In this document: piece after piece, positions 61,195 through 64,000 of the stretch
How positions within the stretch are numbered: position 1 is the stretch's first letter
How the letters are laid out: the number at the start of each line of letters is the position of its first letter
Origin: Marinibacterium profundimaris
GTDB taxonomy: Bacteria > Pseudomonadota > Alphaproteobacteria > Rhodobacterales > Rhodobacteraceae
Length of the DNA stretch: 64,000 nucleotides
Direction: 5' to 3'
NCBI RefSeq assembly: GCF_002210095.1
Contig: NZ_AQQR01000006.1
Location: 186,001-250,000 of the forward strand
Program-made: the position numbers and the translations under genes
Notes under the pieces: model-generated
What the model was told of the DNA's origin: nothing
What the model saw: the letters and a program-made list of their open reading frames with translations, nothing else
The model's database searches: none

Positions 61195-61229
61195 TGTGAT
61201 CACAGGGTGGTCCGGCGGGTGTGATCACA
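61195..61229. repeat. Two copies of palindrome TGTGATCACA
   Basis: The ten-base perfect palindrome TGTGATCACA occurs at 61195-61204 and 61220-61229, 25 bases apart. The first is extended to CTGTGATCACAG. They lie in the gap between the convergent CDF and lipB genes, where an operator would not be expected. Confidence 0.7.
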
Positions 61230-61256
61230 ATCCCCGCCCGGTGATCCGGGGTGGTC

Positions 61257-61949
61257 TCAGGCGGCGGGGCCGGCCACTGCCTCTGTCCCGGTCTCGGGCA
61301 GGTCGCCCATGACACTGTCAAAGCTGCGGCGCAGGGCGACGTCGAGATCCTCCATCGTCACCGGCAGGCCAAGATCGACAAGGCTTGTCACGCCGTGTTC
61401 GCTGATCCCGCAGGGGACGATGCCGCTGAAATGCTCCAGATCCGGGTCCACGTTGATGGATATGCCGTGGAAACTGACCCACTTGCGGACGCGGATGCCT
61501 ATGGCGGCGATCTTGTCCTCGACCACGGCGCCGGTCACGGCGCGCGGCTTTTCGGGCCGTTCGACCCAGACGCCGACGCGGCCGTCGCGGATATGGCCGG
61601 TCACGTTGAACTCGGCCAGGGCGGCGATGACCCAGGCTTCGAGGTCGGCCACGAAGCGACGCAGGTCGTGGCCACGGCGGCCGACGTCGAGCATGACATA
61701 GACCACGCGCTGGCCGGGGCCGTGATAGGTGTACTGGCCGCCGCGTTTCGTGACGTGCACGGGGAAGCGGTCGGGCTGGACCAGGTCCGTGTCCCGCGCG
61801 CTGGTCCCGGCGGTGTAAAGCGGCGGATGTTCGACCAGCCAGACGCATTCGGTCGCCGCACCCTCGGCGATCCGCGCGGCGCGGTCCTCCATGAAGGCGA
61901 CGGCGGCGTCGTAGCCGGTCAGGCCGTCCGTTGTGATCCATTCGACCAT
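61257..61949 (-). CDS. lipB: Octanoyltransferase LipB
   Basis: Transfers octanoyl from acyl carrier protein to lipoyl domains, the first step of endogenous lipoate attachment. The 230 residues show [60 protein letters not shown], the catalytic Lys in [20 protein letters not shown] and the nucleophilic Cys in [17 protein letters not shown]. The length fits. It is divergent from the PG-binding gene and convergent with the CDF gene; lipA is not nearby. Confidence 0.96.
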   Translation of the reverse strand: MVEWITTDGLTGYDAAVAFMEDRAARIAEGAATECVWLVEHPPLYTAGTSARDTDLVQPDRFPVHVTKRGGQYTYHGPGQRVVYVMLDVGRRGHDLRRFVADLEAWVIAALAEFNVTGHIRDGRVGVWVERPEKPRAVTGAVVEDKIAAIGIRVRKWVSFHGISINVDPDLEHFSGIVPCGISEHGVTSLVDLGLPVTMEDLDVALRRSFDSVMGDLPETGTEAVAGPAA

Positions 61950-62220
61950 GCGCGTCTCCTGCCCTGATCGCCGCTGTTTCGCGGGCGTTCGCAGGGCCGC
62001 TCGCCGGCCTTGACCGGCCGTCTCGCTGCCCGCGGCCCCAGTGTTTCACATGCCATGACCGCCGCGCGGGCCGCAAGCCCGGGGAACCGGCGAAGCTTCG
62101 CCCGCGTTCAGCGACGGAATGGGCGATTTGCCGCGTGTAACGCGGACGACGCCCGCGATCCGGCTGACACGGCCGCCCCGCAGGCTAAGACGTAACCCGA
62201 GGCATGACCAGAAAGGCACG

Positions 62221-63498
62221 ATGACGATGAAACGCGCGCTGACCTATACTTTGGCCGGGGCCATGGCCCTGGCACCGCTGACCCGCGCCACCGCGGATAC
62301 CGGCAGTTTCGTTGCCGGCGCCGCCATTGGCGGGCTTCTTGGCCACCTGGCAACCCGCAGCTACCAGGGGCGTCAGGCGCAGCCGCTTATCGTGCCCCCC
62401 TCCGACAGCAGCCGCGTCCAGCACAACACGCCCGGCACCGTGGCCAAGGCGCCGGTCAGCCGGTCGCCCTCGATCCCGGCGTCCCAGACCGGCCGCGACG
62501 TGCAGCGCGCGCTGAACTATTTCGGCTTCTCCGCCGGCGGTGTGGACGGCCAGATCGGCCCGCAAACGCGCGAGGCGATCTCTGACTACCAGGCCTACAT
62601 GGGCTATCCCGCCACCGGCGAGCTGACGGATTTCCAGCAGGATTTCCTGTTCGAATCGCACGAGCGCGCCGCCGCCACCGCCGCCGACCCCGGCTCGGAA
62701 GACGCGCGCCGCCTGCTGCGTTTTTATATGGCCGGCGTGTCGGAACCCCAGGCACGGCCCGAGGCCCGGCCGGACGGGCAGGCCCAGCTGCCCAGCTTCC
62801 AGGTCTCGGCCACACCCGATTCGCTGGCCGTCCATTGCGCCGCCGTCTCCGAGAAGACGCGCGCCAACGGCGGCTACCAGACGCTGCGCACGATGCAGGC
62901 GCCGGTGGACGTGCTGCACGAACAGTTCTGCATGGCCCGGACCGAAAGCATCGCGACCTCGCGTGCGCTGTCGGCCAAGGTCTCGGACGTGGACGAGGCC
63001 GGGATCGCCAGCCAGTGCGCCGGCTTCGGCCCGGTGATGGCGCCGATGGTCACCGGCCTCGCGACCGAGCCGCGGCAGGAGATCGTGCGCCAGACCGCGC
63101 TGGTGCTGGCCGAATCCGGCAGCGACGCGGCGCAGATGATCGACGTGGGCGAAATCTGCCTCGGCGTCGGCTATGAACAGGACGACATGGCCGTGGCACT
63201 GGGCTCGGCCCTGGTGCTGGTGGCGCTGGGGCAGGGCGGCTATGGCGAGCTGGTCGGTCACCACCTGGCCGGCGGCTTCGGCACCCCGGTCGCGCCGGGG
63301 CAGGCCGTGACCTGGTATGACCGCGCGATGGAGGCGACCCGGAACGGCCAGTCGGTGTTCGTCGACAATGGCGCCGAGGCACAGGAGCGCGCGGCGCTGG
63401 TGCGCGCCGCCGTGGACCAAGCCTATGACGTGCCGCCGCGCCCGCAGCAGGTCTCGCAGGACGCGTCGTCGCTGCCGAACTTCTCGACCTCGGACTGA
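62221..63498 (+). CDS. Secreted protein with PG_binding_1 domain
   Basis: A 425-residue exported protein (signal peptide core ALTYTLAGAMALAPLTRATA). After a Gly-rich stretch (FVAGAAIGGLLGHLATRSY) comes a PG_binding_1 motif at about residues 95-140: DVQRALNYFGFSAGGVDGQI, GPQTREAISDYQAYMGYPA. The large remaining part, from about residue 200, has repeated helical segments with paired cysteines (VHCAAVSEK, EQFCMAR, SQCAGFGP, GEICLGVGY), and a sequence rich in Ala and Gly. No enzymatic motif is evident. It ends with a disordered Gln/Ser-rich tail. ATG is preceded by AAAGG. Likely cell-wall associated. Confidence 0.75.
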   Translation: MTMKRALTYTLAGAMALAPLTRATADTGSFVAGAAIGGLLGHLATRSYQGRQAQPLIVPPSDSSRVQHNTPGTVAKAPVSRSPSIPASQTGRDVQRALNYFGFSAGGVDGQIGPQTREAISDYQAYMGYPATGELTDFQQDFLFESHERAAATAADPGSEDARRLLRFYMAGVSEPQARPEARPDGQAQLPSFQVSATPDSLAVHCAAVSEKTRANGGYQTLRTMQAPVDVLHEQFCMARTESIATSRALSAKVSDVDEAGIASQCAGFGPVMAPMVTGLATEPRQEIVRQTALVLAESGSDAAQMIDVGEICLGVGYEQDDMAVALGSALVLVALGQGGYGELVGHHLAGGFGTPVAPGQAVTWYDRAMEATRNGQSVFVDNGAEAQERAALVRAAVDQAYDVPPRPQQVSQDASSLPNFSTSD

Positions 63499-63541
63499 GG
63501 TCCGCCGGGTCGCTCAGGCCCTGGCTTCGATTAGGGGAATG

Positions 63542-63567
63542 GGGGCGCCGGATCCGGGCGCCCCTTT
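63542..63567 (+). terminator. Intrinsic terminator after the PG-binding gene
   Basis: Stem GGGGCGCC / GGCGCCCC with a seven-base loop, followed by TTT. It separates two convergent genes. Confidence 0.75.
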
Positions 63568-63588
63568 CTCGTACCGGTCATTTTCGGC

Positions 63589-64000
63589 TCAGACCGCTGG
63601 GATCTGCGCGCTTGCCCGGATCGCGTCGGCATAGACCGAAGCCTCCTGCGCGCCGGTCAGCACGATCTTCCCGCCGATGCAGATCGTCGGCACACCCTGT
63701 ATCCCGTTCTGCATCCAGTAATTTTCCTTCTGCCGCACCACGTCGGCGCGTTCGTTCGTCTCCAGAGCCTCGCGCGCGGGCCCGGCATCCAGCCCGACCT
63801 CTTCGGCCACGTCCACCAGCACGTTGATGTCCGACACATCCCGCGCATCGGTGAAATGCGCCTTGAACAGCGCCAGCTTCAGCGGATGCTGCAGGCCGCG
63901 TTCGGCGGCCCAGTCCAGCAGCTGATGCGCGCGGAAGGTGTTCACCATCCGGGTCTCGTCGGTGAAGTTGAACGCAAAGCCCAGCTCCTGCCCGATCGCC
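63589..64000 (-). CDS. DsbA-family (FrnE-like) oxidoreductase, 5' partial
   Basis: The C-terminal 136 or so residues of a thioredoxin-fold protein; the frame is open past the window edge, so the start and the active-site CxxC are not visible. The helical insertion and closing strand fit the DsbA/FrnE group: MVNTFRAHQLLDWAAERGLQ, LKLALFKAHFTDARDVSDI, VLVDVAEEVGLDAG, and the cis-Pro segment GIQGVPTICIGGKIVLTGAQ. Members are soluble and are thought to act as disulfide oxidoreductases or polyketide-related isomerases. It is convergent with the preceding gene. Confidence 0.88.
   Translation of the reverse strand, partial: AIGQELGFAFNFTDETRMVNTFRAHQLLDWAAERGLQHPLKLALFKAHFTDARDVSDINVLVDVAEEVGLDAGPAREALETNERADVVRQKENYWMQNGIQGVPTICIGGKIVLTGAQEASVYADAIRASAQIPAV

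Overview
The window is GC-rich, densely packed chromosomal DNA from an alphaproteobacterium. It most likely belongs to Rhodobacterales (Roseobacter/Rhodobacter group). The evidence is the gene content and order (glyQ-DUF6446-DUF1206-glyS-PPDK-like; hflK-hflC-DUF2065-degP; folB-folP-glmM), a SAM-II riboswitch in front of metZ, an FnrL-type box in front of ctaD, and a dispersed intergenic repeat of the kind common in this order. I see no rRNA, tRNA, CRISPR array, insertion sequence, prophage or plasmid genes. The content is largely housekeeping core genome, and the unusual points lie in individual proteins and intergenic signals.

Layout. 1-5953: end of thiamine pyrophosphokinase, an EamA exporter, serine dehydratase, ribose-5-P isomerase, glutathione reductase. 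6016-10105: membrane protease-control operon hflK-hflC-DUF2065-degP, closed by three hairpins. 10106-14141: a nearly gene-free stretch with a CRP-like operator and a small ORF, a Crp/Fnr regulator, a lipoprotein, an orphan DnaE2 C-terminal OB-fold, a 2Fe-2S ferredoxin and a secreted FG-GAP-like protein. 14301-22116: purD, a DJ-1/PfpI protein, xseA, a small secreted protein, ftsY, MgtC/SapB, EamA, YciB. 22212-28444: lipase-like hydrolase, metZ under a SAM-II riboswitch, folE2, a histone-H1-like KAP-tail protein, trkH. 28645-38146: a secreted SPOR/PG-binding/pseudo-trypsin protein, glyQ, DUF6446, DUF1206, glyS and a PPDK-like enzyme with a degenerate ATP-binding half. 38324-43161: SleB hydrolase, a FolB fusion, folP, glmM and a PEBP-like secreted protein. 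43241-49408: MHS-family transporter, ilvC facing two coupled Lrp regulators, a Hint-domain protein, a class V aminotransferase. 49503-56727: UbiH-family monooxygenase, pyrimidine 5'-nucleotidase, GntR regulator, a large XagB-like glycosyltransferase, carA, yqeY. 56959-64000: DUF2244, ctaD with promoter and FNR box, HIT protein, CDF metal exporter, lipB, a PG-binding secreted protein, and the end of a DsbA-family oxidoreductase.

Genes that work together: hflK/hflC/degP in envelope protein quality control; folE2, folB and folP in folate synthesis; glyQ/glyS as one tRNA synthetase; purD and carA in nucleotide synthesis; metZ with its SAM sensor in methionine synthesis; ilvC next to leucine-responsive-type regulators; ctaD, UbiH and possibly DUF2244 in respiration. 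Three secreted proteins with PG_binding_1-like domains and one SleB hydrolase show investment in the cell wall. Every functional call rests on reading motifs by eye; no database search was possible.
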